A DNA stretch of 64,000 nucleotides from CAIVVT01 sp052145115 (GTDB lineage Bacteria; Acidobacteriota; Terriglobia; Bryobacterales; Bryobacteraceae). Of this stretch, positions 25,252 through 33,966 are shown one piece after another (the first letter of the stretch is position 1; the number at the start of each line of letters is the position of its first letter). The notes below the pieces were generated by a model. That model was not told the DNA's origin. It did no database searches and saw only the letters and a program-made list of their open reading frames with translations. Location: assembly GCA_052145115.1 (NCBI GenBank), contig JBKQPG010000028.1, positions 170,019-234,018 of the forward strand. Direction: 5' to 3'. Both the position numbers and the translations under genes were made by a program.

Positions 25252-26334
25252 CTAGAGCAATTCGTCGCGCTTTTGTTTTTCGAGTTCCAGCACGACGTCG
25301 CTGACGCGCTGGGCCTGCTCGCGGCGCGCGACCAGCAGCGCGTCGGGCGTTTCGACAACGATCAGATCGTCGACCCCCAATAGCGCTACCAGGCGGCCGG
25401 GGACGTCCACCAGATTGCCGGAGGCCCGCTCGAAGAGCGCTTCGCTGCAGGCTGCGTTGCCCTGCGCGTCCTTGGGCAGCAGATCATACACGGCACTCCA
25501 GCTGCCCACGTCGCTCCAGCCGACATCTCCGGCCGCAAAGCCGACCACCCCCTTCGCCCTCTCGAGCACGGCGAAGTCGACCGAGATGTTCTCGCACTGC
25601 GGAAAGAGCTCGGCCAGCTTCGCCGTGAACGCACGGCCGCCGAAGCGGGGCAGCGTGTCCAGCAGCGCAGCGGTCTGCGGCAGGTGCTCGTGCAGCGCAT
25701 TGAGAAAGACGTCCGCGCGCCAGAAAAATACGCCTGCATTCCACCCGAAGTGGCCCGCCTCGACGAACAACCGGGCCGTTTCCGGATCCGGTTTTTCGCG
25801 GAAACGCACAATCTCCACCGGCTCGAGCGAGCCCGGCTTCATCCCGCCGGAAGGGAATTCGATGTAACCGTACCCCGTCTCCGCCCAGCGCGGCACAATC
25901 CCCACAATCGCCATCCGGCCGTCCGCCGCCGCTCGATAGGCCGCCCGCAGCGTCTTCGAGAACGCCGCCGGCCGCCCGATGTGTTGATCGGCCGGGAAGA
26001 CTCCCATCACGGCGTCGCGGTCGGCCTCGAAGAGAATTTTTGCTGCCACGCCGATCGCCGGCGCGGTGTTGCGCTGCACCGGTTCGGCCAGGATTTGCCG
26101 CCGCGGTACCCCGGGGAGCTGCCGCAAGATCTCGTCGCGCAGATGCTCGTTCGTCAGCACCCACACGCGCTCCCGCGGCAGCAGCTTCTCCAGCCGGGCC
26201 ACGGTCTCCTGGAGCAGCGACTCCGCGCCGAGAAACTGCAGCACCTGTTTGGAGCGGCGGCGCCGGCTGCGCGGCCAGAAGCGGGTGCCTCTTCCGCCCG
26301 CCAGTACCAGGGCGTAGAGATGATCGCTCTTCAT
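25252..26334 (-). CDS. Mannose-1-phosphate guanylyltransferase
   Basis: A 360-residue sugar-nucleotide pyrophosphorylase expected to make GDP-mannose from GTP and mannose-1-phosphate for glycan or exopolysaccharide synthesis. Signatures are ALVLAGGRGTRFWPRSR, FPADQHIG, the FREKPD box and WNAGVFFWRADVFL. The single-domain length means there is no fused isomerase. The start at 26334 is chosen at MKSDHLYALVLAGG; its first base is shared with the stop of the signal-peptidase gene upstream, indicating an operon. Confidence 0.92.
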   Translation of the reverse strand: MKSDHLYALVLAGGRGTRFWPRSRRRRSKQVLQFLGAESLLQETVARLEKLLPRERVWVLTNEHLRDEILRQLPGVPRRQILAEPVQRNTAPAIGVAAKILFEADRDAVMGVFPADQHIGRPAAFSKTLRAAYRAAADGRMAIVGIVPRWAETGYGYIEFPSGGMKPGSLEPVEIVRFREKPDPETARLFVEAGHFGWNAGVFFWRADVFLNALHEHLPQTAALLDTLPRFGGRAFTAKLAELFPQCENISVDFAVLERAKGVVGFAAGDVGWSDVGSWSAVYDLLPKDAQGNAACSEALFERASGNLVDVPGRLVALLGVDDLIVVETPDALLVARREQAQRVSDVVLELEKQKRDELL

Positions 26335-27170
26335 CAATTCAGCGGATAACCGCGCACCAGCAGGAAGGTCCGCCTCCAGCGCGTCTTCGAAAAGAAGTGC
26401 GTCGCGATGTCCAGGAGATGATCCAGTGAGATGAAATTCGGGTCCGTCAGAGCCTCCGTCGACGCGTCGTAGCTCCAGAAAATGATCGCCGGCTTGCCCA
26501 CGATATTTTCCCGCGGAACCAGGCCCCAATAGCGCGAATCGAGCGAGTTGTCGCGGTTGTCCCCCATGGCGTAATAGTTGTCCGGAGGGACCACCAGTTC
26601 GCCGTTCCGCACGTTGGCCTGCAGCATCTCCAATCCGCGCTCCATCACCAGGCCGTCCGGCGGCGCGACGGGGAAATTGTCCCGGTATTCATTGGGATAC
26701 GGAAGCTTGTGGACCGCGTACGGCTCGTTCATCTTCCGGCCGTTCAGGTACAGCTCCCGGTTGCTCAGATGGATCCGGTCGCCCGGCACTCCGATCACCC
26801 GTTTGACGTAATTCTCCTTCGGATTCACCGGGTACTTGAAGACAATGATGTCCCCGCGCTTTACGTCCGTGTAGGGCAGCAGATAGCCCGCATAGGAGGA
26901 GTGCGGCGAGAAGGCCAGTTTGTCCACGATCATGTGATCGCCGATGAGCACGGTGTCTTCCATCGACGACGTCGGCACCACGAAGGCCTGCAGCAGCGTC
27001 GCCGTGCCGAACACCAGCAGCAGAATGGTCACGGTCCACTCGGCGACGAACGAGCGCACCTGCTCGGCGAAGTCGGGGTTCGTCCCCGGCTTTGCGCTCT
27101 CAACCGCGGCGGGCTTCGCCGCCTCGTCCTGCTTTGCCTTGCGCTTCTTTTTTTCAGTGCTCTGGCTCAA
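26334..27170 (-). CDS. lepB: Signal peptidase I (copy 1)
   Basis: A 278-residue membrane serine/lysine protease that removes signal peptides. A lysine-rich cytoplasmic N-terminus leads to one transmembrane helix (about residues 44-64). The catalytic serine is Ser69 (VPTSSMEDTVLIGDH) and the lysine is Lys123 (NYVKRVIGVPGD). Box E is GDNRDNSLDSRYWG. The gene lies 9 bases after a second lepB paralogue and overlaps the guanylyltransferase by one base. Confidence 0.95.
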   Translation of the reverse strand: MSQSTEKKKRKAKQDEAAKPAAVESAKPGTNPDFAEQVRSFVAEWTVTILLLVFGTATLLQAFVVPTSSMEDTVLIGDHMIVDKLAFSPHSSYAGYLLPYTDVKRGDIIVFKYPVNPKENYVKRVIGVPGDRIHLSNRELYLNGRKMNEPYAVHKLPYPNEYRDNFPVAPPDGLVMERGLEMLQANVRNGELVVPPDNYYAMGDNRDNSLDSRYWGLVPRENIVGKPAIIFWSYDASTEALTDPNFISLDHLLDIATHFFSKTRWRRTFLLVRGYPLN

Positions 27171-27179
27171 TCGACGGCC

Positions 27180-27998
27180 TCAATTTCCCGTTGGATACCC
27201 GTGGATCAGCAGCAATGTCCGGCTCCAGCGCGTTTTGGTCGGAAAAAACCTCAGGATGTCCCACAGGTGCGCGAAATCCACGCCGGAGCTCGTCAGATGC
27301 TCCGTCGTGGCGTCGTAGGACCAATACACCAGCAACGGTTTGCCAATGATGTTCGACCGCGGAACGAAACCCCAGTACCGGGAATCGAGCGACCGGTCGC
27401 GATTGTCGCCCATGACGAAGAACGATTCGTCGGGCACCACGACTTCGCCCTGCACCACCGCTTTTTCCAGCATCACGGCCGCTCTTTCATCAATCCGTGT
27501 GTTCGGCTCGGAGGGGAAGTTGTCTCGATATGAATCCAGCGCCAGATCTTTGTGATACTTGTAGGGCTCCCGCAACGGTTTGCCGTTCAGGAAAACCTGC
27601 TTGTTGACGATCCGCAGGCGGTCGCCGGGCACGCCGATCACCCGCTTCACGAACGTCTGCCGCGGATCCACCGGATAGCGGAAGACGATGATGTCGCCGC
27701 GCTTCACGGGCGTGTACGGCAGCAGGTACTTACTCGCCGGCCCCGCCGGCGCGTACGACAGCTTGTCCACCAGCAGATGATCGCCGATCAGCAGCGTATC
27801 CTCCATCGACCCCGTGGGGATGACGAACGCCTGTACCAGCGTCGTGGTCCCGAACAGCAGCAGCAGGATCGTGATCGTCCACTCCGCGATCGCATTGCGC
27901 GGCGCTTCGGAGGGCTCTCGTCCGGCTGTCTTGCTTGGCGGTCCCGGCGGCGCCGCGGGTTCGTATGCCGTCGGGGCCGCCATCTCCTGATCGTGCAC
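27180..27998 (-). CDS. lepB: Signal peptidase I (copy 2)
   Basis: A 272-residue paralogue of the adjacent gene, with the same one-TM architecture, catalytic Ser64 (IPTGSMEDTLLIGDH), Lys118 (TFVKRVIGVPGD) and GDNRDRSLDSRYWG. Both copies keep all catalytic boxes, so neither looks decayed. Their N-terminal tails differ in composition (Ala/Pro-rich here, Lys-rich in copy 1). The start is a GTG at 27998, six bases after the stop of the upstream membrane gene; ATG 27983 is an alternative. Confidence 0.94.
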   Translation of the reverse strand: MHDQEMAAPTAYEPAAPPGPPSKTAGREPSEAPRNAIAEWTITILLLLFGTTTLVQAFVIPTGSMEDTLLIGDHLLVDKLSYAPAGPASKYLLPYTPVKRGDIIVFRYPVDPRQTFVKRVIGVPGDRLRIVNKQVFLNGKPLREPYKYHKDLALDSYRDNFPSEPNTRIDERAAVMLEKAVVQGEVVVPDESFFVMGDNRDRSLDSRYWGFVPRSNIIGKPLLVYWSYDATTEHLTSSGVDFAHLWDILRFFPTKTRWSRTLLLIHGYPTGN

Positions 27999-28004
27999 TA
28001 TCTG

Positions 28005-29372
28005 TTATTGTACCGGAACGGGAGCGGCCGACTGCCCCTCCCCGGAGCGCGCCGCCGGTTGCGTCTCCACCGTTTCGCTGAAGGACGAACGGCCGTTCAG
28101 AAACAGCGTCAGGCGAAATCGCAGCGCGCGGTCCTTCCCGCGGTAGATCAGGCTGCCCCGCGCGAGGCTGGCGGCCGTCAGGCCCATGGGCGGAGTCGTC
28201 AAGCCGTCCTCGACCACCAGTTCCCCGCGCTGGGCAGCGCGCACCGCCACCGAGTCGGGGTTCCACTTCAGGTGATAGCTATCCCCGAAACGCGACACGC
28301 TCAGTTGGATCGCATACGGATCGCCCGTCAGCGCCAGGTTCTGTGCCCGGTAAAAGCCCAGCCCGACCTCGAACCCGAGCACCACGCCCAGGATCAGGAA
28401 GATGAACGATAGCGGCACCCACACCCAGCGATTGCGCTTCACGGGCGCCCGCGCCACCTCCGGGCGGCCGCCCTCCGCATAGGCTGCTTCACGGTACACG
28501 CCTGCGCCCCCGTTCTCCTCCGTCGGCCCTGGCGCGGTCCGGCTCTCCGATCCCTTTTCCTCCCCGCGCCCAGCGCCCGCCGACAGAGTCAGCGGTGCGC
28601 TTGGCCGGCGCCGCCTGCGGCTGATCACAACGCCAAAATCGTCCTGGTTTGAAGACGGAATCTCGGCTTCGGCCTCGCCTGGCGCCTCCGCCTCCACCGC
28701 CGCCGCGCCGGATCCAGCATCGGCCTCCGGTTCCGGGACCGCCTCCCCGGCAACCGGCCGCGCGGCCGCCTCGCCGCGCGCCCGCGGCGCAGCCGGACCC
28801 ACGCCCATCTCTTTTCTTCGGAATACGAACGTCCGCGTTTGCGGTTCGGTCGGAAACACGCCGTTTTCCCGGCACAACAGCACCGCCGCGTTGGGCCGCG
28901 TGTTGTACGGTTTGATCAATAGGCAAGTCGTCCCGTCCTGTGGAAAGCGGGCATCCAGCAGCGTCAGGTCCTGTTCGGTCAGCTGGATCGCGTCTCGCGT
29001 GATGCTGCGGAAGAAGCCCACCACGCGCGCTTCGCCCGGGCCGGCCTTCGCCGATTTTTCCAGAACCTGGTCCAACTCCTGCAGATCCTTCTTCGAGAGA
29101 ACGTATGAAGGCCCCATCAGGTGTTCGCAATGGATGATCTGGAAATCCTGCACCCGCACGATCAGCTTGGCGCCCCGCTCAGCGCTGCCCAGCAGCACCC
29201 CTCCCACTTCGGCCCCGCGCTTGGGCAGTGCGCCGAAGCCCCGCATCACCTCGTAGTTCATGCGGTCGATCAGCTCGGAATGCAGGTGGACGGCGTAGCC
29301 CTTCCCCGCGGGCTCCCATATGTAGAAGCCCGTCGGGCTAGCGATCCCCGGACTGGAAAGCGGCGGATCCAT
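28005..29372 (-). CDS. Membrane protein with degenerate JAB/MPN (pseudo-JAMM) domain
   Basis: A 455-residue protein. Residues 25-175 resemble a JAB/MPN domain: Glu55 in GAEVGGVLLGS sits where JAMM proteases keep the catalytic glutamate. The HxHx motif is replaced by GFFRSITRDA (residues 119-128), while an aspartate in TEQDLTLL is retained. Metal binding is therefore probably lost. A long Ala/Glu/Pro-rich linker (about 190-300) leads to one transmembrane helix (WVPLSFIFLILGVVLGFEVG) and a compact C-terminal beta-rich domain. It is first in an apparent operon with two signal peptidases. Family assignment is by pattern only. Confidence 0.6.
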   Translation of the reverse strand: MDPPLSSPGIASPTGFYIWEPAGKGYAVHLHSELIDRMNYEVMRGFGALPKRGAEVGGVLLGSAERGAKLIVRVQDFQIIHCEHLMGPSYVLSKKDLQELDQVLEKSAKAGPGEARVVGFFRSITRDAIQLTEQDLTLLDARFPQDGTTCLLIKPYNTRPNAAVLLCRENGVFPTEPQTRTFVFRRKEMGVGPAAPRARGEAAARPVAGEAVPEPEADAGSGAAAVEAEAPGEAEAEIPSSNQDDFGVVISRRRRRPSAPLTLSAGAGRGEEKGSESRTAPGPTEENGGAGVYREAAYAEGGRPEVARAPVKRNRWVWVPLSFIFLILGVVLGFEVGLGFYRAQNLALTGDPYAIQLSVSRFGDSYHLKWNPDSVAVRAAQRGELVVEDGLTTPPMGLTAASLARGSLIYRGKDRALRFRLTLFLNGRSSFSETVETQPAARSGEGQSAAPVPVQ

Positions 29373-29452
29373 GCTCGCTTGAAGGCGCCTCCCTCCTCCG
29401 GGCGCGCCCTCGTTAGATCATCCTACGCGATGCGCCCGGCCTGCGCGCGGCC

Positions 29453-30226
29453 TTAAGCCGCCCCCGCCGCCTGCGTCTCTTCCCGGTAGGTCAGCGCGGC
29501 CCGCAGGTAGTCCTGGTTGAATCGGGCGATGTTCTCCAGCTTGATGTTCTTCGGACACACGGCCTCGCACTCGCCGTAGTTCGTGCACGCGCCGAACAAC
29601 TCGCTCTGCATCTGCGCCAGCATCCGCAGCGCCCGCCGGTCGCGCTCCGGCTGCCCCTGCGGCAGCCGCCCCAGGTGCGAAATCTTGGCCGCCGTGAACA
29701 GCATCGCCGCCGCGTTCGGACACGCCGCCACGCAGGCCCCGCAACCGATGCACGCCGCCGCGTCCATCGCCATGTCGGCGCACTTCTTTTCAATCGGGAT
29801 CGCGTTGGCGTCCGGCGCGCTGCCCGTGTTCACCGACACGTAGCCGCCGGCCGCAATGATCCGGTCGAACGCCGAGCGGTCCACCATCAGGTCCTTCACC
29901 ACCGGAAACGCCGCCGCGCGAAACGGCTCCAGCCACAGCTCGTCGCCGTCCTTGAAATGCCGCAGGTGCAGTTGGCACACCGTCGTGCCCCGCATCGGCC
30001 CGTGCGGCACGCCGTTGATCATGAAGCCGCAGCACCCGCAGATCCCCTCGCGGCAATCGTGCTCGAACGCCACCGGCTCGCCGCCCTCCTTGATCAACTG
30101 CTGGTTCAGCACGTCGAGCATCTCCAGGAACGACATGTCTTCGTTGACGTCCTGCGCCGTGTACCGCACCATCCTGCCCGCGCTGCGCGCGTCTTTCTGT
30201 CGCCAGATGTGGAGCGTGAGTTTCAT
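29453..30226 (-). CDS. sdhB: Succinate dehydrogenase/fumarate reductase iron-sulfur subunit
   Basis: A 257-residue subunit with three iron-sulfur clusters passing electrons from SdhA to quinone. The [2Fe-2S] ligands are in CREGICGCCGFM plus the downstream TTVCQLH. The [4Fe-4S] and [3Fe-4S] ligands are in CIGCGACVAACPN and CTNYGECEAVCPKN. It is last in the sdhC-sdhA-sdhB order, 13 bases after sdhA. The sequence looks like the Bacillus/epsilon-type single-cytochrome class rather than the E. coli class. Confidence 0.96.
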   Translation of the reverse strand: MKLTLHIWRQKDARSAGRMVRYTAQDVNEDMSFLEMLDVLNQQLIKEGGEPVAFEHDCREGICGCCGFMINGVPHGPMRGTTVCQLHLRHFKDGDELWLEPFRAAAFPVVKDLMVDRSAFDRIIAAGGYVSVNTGSAPDANAIPIEKKCADMAMDAAACIGCGACVAACPNAAAMLFTAAKISHLGRLPQGQPERDRRALRMLAQMQSELFGACTNYGECEAVCPKNIKLENIARFNQDYLRAALTYREETQAAGAA

Positions 30227-30239
30227 TCAGGCTGCCTCT

Positions 30240-32159
30240 CTACTTGTAATTCCGCTGCTGCAGGTGCACGTTCTCGAACGTCAGCGGCTCCTTGTTGAGG
30301 GCCGGCTCCCTGTTCTCGCCCGTGTATTCCCACACCGCCGCATGGCAATAATGCGCGTCGTCCCGCAGCGCCTCGCCCTCCGCCGTCTGGTACTCCTCGC
30401 GGAAGTGCGCCCCGCAGCTCTCCTCCCGCACCCGCGCGTCCCGCACCAGCAGTTCGCCCAGTTCCAGGAAATCCGCCACCCGCCCGGCCTTCTCCAGCTC
30501 CTGGTTCAAATCATTGCCGCTGCCCGGTACGCACACGTTCCCCCAGAACTCCTCGCGGATCTCCGGAATCCGCTGGAGCGCCTGGTCCAGCCCGCGCGCA
30601 TTCCGCCCCATGCCGCACTCGTCCCACACCACTTTCCCCAGCTCGCGGTGAAACTCGTCCACCGTCCTCTTGCCTTTGATCGACAGGAGCTTCTTGGTCT
30701 GCTCTTCAACGCCCAGCTTCGCCGCGATGCACTCGGGATGCGTTTCGTCCACGCCGCCCGGCTTCACCTGCGCCAGGAAATGCCCCAGCGTGTATGGGAT
30801 CACGAAGTACCCGTCGGCCAGCCCCTGCATCAGCGCCGAGGCCCCCAGCCGGTTCGCTCCGTGGTCCGAGAAATTCGCCTCGCCCAGCACGAACAATCCC
30901 GGAATCGTGCTCATCAGGTGGTAGTCCACCCACAGCCCGCCCATCGTGTAGTGCGACGCCGGGTAGATCCGCATCGGCGCTTCGTACGGATCCTCACCCG
31001 TGATCCGCTCGTAGATCTCGAACAGATTGCCGTACCGCTCCTCGATCGTGCGCCGGCCCAGGCGTCCCATCGCCTCCGCGAGGTCCAGGTACACGCCCCG
31101 TCCGCCCGGCCCCACGCCCCGGCCCTCATCGCACACGCGCTTGGCCGCGCGCGAGCTGATGTCGCGCGGCGACAGGTTGCCGAACGCCGGATACATCCGC
31201 TCCAGGTAGTAATCGCGCTCGGCCTCGGGAATCTCGCCCGGCCGCCGCGTGTCGCCGTTTTTCAACGGCACCCAGATCCGCCCGTCGTTGCGCAGCGACT
31301 CCGACATCAGCGTCAGCTTCGACTGGTACTCTCCACTCACCGGAATGCACGTCGGATGGATCTGTGTGAAGCACGGATTCGCGAACCCCGCCCCGTGCTT
31401 GTACGCCCGCCAGATCGCCGTCGTGTTGCATCCTTTCGCGTTGGTCGACAGGTAGAAAACGTTGCCGTATCCGCCCGTCGCCAAGAGCACCGCGTCCGCG
31501 ACGCGCACCTCCATCTCGCCCGTCAGCATGTCCCGCGCCACGATGCCCCGCGCCCGTCCGTCCACCACGATGAGGTCCAGCATCTCGTGCCGCGAGTGCA
31601 TTTTCACCCGCCCCGCGTCGATCTGCCGCTCCAGCGCCTGGTAGGCCCCCAGCAGCAACTGCTGCCCCGTCTGGCCGCGCGCGTAGAACGTCCGCGACAC
31701 CTGCGCTCCGCCGAAGCTCCGGTTGCCCAGCACGCCGCCGTACTCCCGCGCGAACGGCACGCCCTGTGCCACGCACTGGTCGATGATGTTCACGCTCACC
31801 TCGGCCAGCCGGTACACATTGGCCTCGCGCGCCCGGAAATCCCCGCCCTTCACGGTGTCGTAAAACAGCCGCTGCACCGAGTCGCCGTCGTTCTGATAAT
31901 TCTTGGCCGCGTTGATCCCGCCCTGCGCCGCGATCGAGTGCGCCCGCCGCGGCGAATCCTGGTAGCAGAACGCCGTCACGTTGTAGCCCAGTTCGGCCAG
32001 CGAGGCCGCCGCCGAGCCCCCCGCCAGTCCCGTTCCCACCACAATGATGCTGTACTTCCGCTTGTTCGCCGGGTTCACCAGCTTCATCTCGAACTTGGCA
32101 TTGTCCCACTTGCTCTCGATCCGGCCGCTTGGAATTCGTGCGTCGAGCGTCAGTGACAT
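30240..32159 (-). CDS. sdhA: Succinate dehydrogenase/fumarate reductase flavoprotein subunit
   Basis: A 639-residue flavoprotein that oxidises succinate. It has the FAD dinucleotide motif IIVVGTGLAGGSAAASLAEL, the covalent-FAD histidine region RRAHSIAAQGGINAA and the active-site stretch around HPTCIPVSGEYQ. The start at 32159 (MSLTLDARIPSG) is chosen because residues upstream in frame belong to the antisense of sdhC. The spacing of 17 bases from sdhC and 13 to sdhB supports one transcript. Confidence 0.97.
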   Translation of the reverse strand: MSLTLDARIPSGRIESKWDNAKFEMKLVNPANKRKYSIIVVGTGLAGGSAAASLAELGYNVTAFCYQDSPRRAHSIAAQGGINAAKNYQNDGDSVQRLFYDTVKGGDFRAREANVYRLAEVSVNIIDQCVAQGVPFAREYGGVLGNRSFGGAQVSRTFYARGQTGQQLLLGAYQALERQIDAGRVKMHSRHEMLDLIVVDGRARGIVARDMLTGEMEVRVADAVLLATGGYGNVFYLSTNAKGCNTTAIWRAYKHGAGFANPCFTQIHPTCIPVSGEYQSKLTLMSESLRNDGRIWVPLKNGDTRRPGEIPEAERDYYLERMYPAFGNLSPRDISSRAAKRVCDEGRGVGPGGRGVYLDLAEAMGRLGRRTIEERYGNLFEIYERITGEDPYEAPMRIYPASHYTMGGLWVDYHLMSTIPGLFVLGEANFSDHGANRLGASALMQGLADGYFVIPYTLGHFLAQVKPGGVDETHPECIAAKLGVEEQTKKLLSIKGKRTVDEFHRELGKVVWDECGMGRNARGLDQALQRIPEIREEFWGNVCVPGSGNDLNQELEKAGRVADFLELGELLVRDARVREESCGAHFREEYQTAEGEALRDDAHYCHAAVWEYTGENREPALNKEPLTFENVHLQQRNYK

Positions 32160-32176
32160 CTTCGAATCTCCTTCTC

Positions 32177-32872
32177 CTACGCGCGCAGCGTCAGCAGCCC
32201 GGCGAGCACCGCCAGCGGAATCGAACAGTTGCCCAGCCCGATCACGATCCCGTACACCTTCGCCAGGCCCTTCAGCCACGGCGTGTAGCGCGGATGGTTC
32301 ACCCCCAGCGTCTGGAACATGCTCCACACCCCGTGATACAGGTGCGTCGCCAGCAGGATGTTCGCCACGATGTAGAACAGCGCCACCGCCGGCACCTGGA
32401 ATCCCGTAATCACGTTGTGGTACACGTCGCCTTCGACGAAATTCGGATGGACCGTCCCGGTCGTGAAATGCAGCAGGTGGTAGATGATGAACGCGCCCAC
32501 GATCGGCCCGCTCCACACCATCGTCCTGGAAGCGTAATCCGACGCGATCGCCGACTTCTTCAGATACGCCACCGGCCGCGCCTTGAAGCTGTTCAGAATC
32601 GTCAGTTGCCACGCCATCAGCACGTGTAGCACCACCGCCGTCAGCAACACGATCCGCACCGGCCACAGCAGCTCCATGTTCCCGTGCAGGAATCGCCCGT
32701 AGGCGTTGATTCTCTCCGGCCCCAGGAAGATCTGCAGGTTGCCGATCATGTGCCCTAGCACGAAGACCGACAGGATCACCCCCGTCACGGCCATCACGAT
32801 CTTTTTCCCGACCACGGAATTGAAAAGCGCGGCGCTCCGCGCCAGGCCGTTATCGACGGCGGCTGTGCTCAT
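32177..32872 (-). CDS. sdhC: Succinate dehydrogenase cytochrome b558 subunit
   Basis: A 231-residue integral membrane subunit with five predicted helices and haem-ligand candidates in LGHMIGN, VVLHVLMAW, YHLLHF and THLYHGVWSM. It anchors SdhAB and carries electrons to menaquinone or ubiquinone. The single-subunit five-helix form matches the Bacillus/Wolinella class. The ATG at 32872 follows a GGAGA box; an upstream in-frame start would add 18 hydrophilic residues. It is the first sdh gene, so the operon promoter should lie in 32873-33235. Confidence 0.94.
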   Translation of the reverse strand: MSTAAVDNGLARSAALFNSVVGKKIVMAVTGVILSVFVLGHMIGNLQIFLGPERINAYGRFLHGNMELLWPVRIVLLTAVVLHVLMAWQLTILNSFKARPVAYLKKSAIASDYASRTMVWSGPIVGAFIIYHLLHFTTGTVHPNFVEGDVYHNVITGFQVPAVALFYIVANILLATHLYHGVWSMFQTLGVNHPRYTPWLKGLAKVYGIVIGLGNCSIPLAVLAGLLTLRA

Positions 32873-33235
32873 CTTCTTGCATTCTCCGTTACTTCCTCGT
32901 ACCCGGCTGTGCTGGGCTCGATTCACCGGCTCAGCCTGCTGGCCGGCCTTTCCATCGGCGCGCCTGCGGACTCTTCACGCCTCTGGAATGGGCCCCTCCG
33001 CTCGCCATGTGAGCTTCGCCTGGGAGGCCCTGTCATTCTCATTCTATGAAAACCTCCGGATAATTTCGCGTGAACATCCGGGAACATTCCGCCCGCACTT
33101 GCCCACGCGAGTCTCCCTCGCCGCCTTCAGCGCGGCCATGCACCTATGCCGCGGCCCGACGCGTAAGGAAACTGGCACACTCCAACACGCGATCGCAGGC
33201 CGGGTGGTTGCCGCGAGACCGCGCCTCCCGGCTCG
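32873..33235. other. Intergenic region upstream of sdhC, no gene seen
   Basis: About 360 bases between the sdhC start and the nth stop, both on the minus strand. Open frames here lack family resemblance. A TAGAAT hexamer on the minus strand (33041-33046) is a possible -10 for the sdh operon, with no good -35 partner at 17 bases. No repeats, hairpins with U-tracts or RNA motifs were recognised. Confidence 0.5.
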
Positions 33236-33952
33236 TCAGATCACTGCTTTATCGGGGGCGTAGCACAGGTTCGCGATCGGGCACTGGCCGCACTTGGGCT
33301 GACGCGCCGCGCAGATCTCGCGGCCGAAGTGAATCAACTGGTGCGAAAAGAGGATCCAGCGGTCCTGGGGCACCTGCTTCATGAGGTCCTGTTCGATCCT
33401 CTCGGGCACGGTCTGGCGCGAGAGGTCCAGGCGCTGGCTGATGCGCGCCACGTGCGTATCCACGACCACCCCGCTCGAGATCCCGAGGGCCGTGCCGAGA
33501 ACCACGTTGGCGGTCTTGCGCGCCACACCGGGCACGGTAAGAAACTCGTCGATATCGCGCGGGATCCGGCCGCCGAATTTCTCCAAAATTGTTTTGGCGG
33601 CTCCGATCAGGCTCTTGGCCTTGTTGTTGAAAAAACCAGTGGAGTAAATATCACGTGCCATCTCTTCCTGGTTGGCCGCGGCGAAGTCGCGCATCGTGGG
33701 GTACTTGGCGAACAGGGCGGGCGTGACCTTGTTGACGCGCTCGTCGGTGCACTGCGCCGACAGGATGGTGGCCACCAGCAACTGCCAGGCGTCGGCATGC
33801 TGCAGCGCGCAGGTGGCCGCGGGATAGCGGGCGTCCAGGGCGCGCTGGATGGCCTCCAGGCGTTCCCGCCGGGCGCCCGCGGTGGCGGGTCTGGCCGGCT
33901 TTTTCTTAGCCGCGCGTGAAGCGGTGGCGCTGGTCTTGCGCATGCGGATCAA
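33236..33952 (-). CDS. nth: Endonuclease III (DNA glycosylase/AP lyase)
   Basis: A 238-residue base-excision-repair enzyme for oxidised pyrimidines. The helix-hairpin-helix carries the catalytic lysine in LTVPGVARKTANVVL and the catalytic aspartate is in VVVDTHVAR. The [4Fe-4S] ligands are in CAARQPKCGQCPIANLC. A basic N-terminal extension of about 28 residues (KKKPARPATAGARRER) may be partly untranslated if a later start is used. It stands alone between sdhC and a zinc-ribbon gene. Confidence 0.95.
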   Translation of the reverse strand: MIRMRKTSATASRAAKKKPARPATAGARRERLEAIQRALDARYPAATCALQHADAWQLLVATILSAQCTDERVNKVTPALFAKYPTMRDFAAANQEEMARDIYSTGFFNNKAKSLIGAAKTILEKFGGRIPRDIDEFLTVPGVARKTANVVLGTALGISSGVVVDTHVARISQRLDLSRQTVPERIEQDLMKQVPQDRWILFSHQLIHFGREICAARQPKCGQCPIANLCYAPDKAVI

Positions 33953-33966
33953 ACCAGAATAGGCCG

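Noticed and set aside
29856..32156. 766-codon plus-strand open frame opposite sdhB/sdhA
   Set aside because: It lies fully antisense to clear sdhA and sdhB coding sequence and has His/Arg/Pro-rich shadow composition.
32706..33263. 185-codon plus-strand frame reaching from sdhC into the intergenic space
   Set aside because: Half is antisense to sdhC and the rest has low-complexity composition with no homology I recognise.
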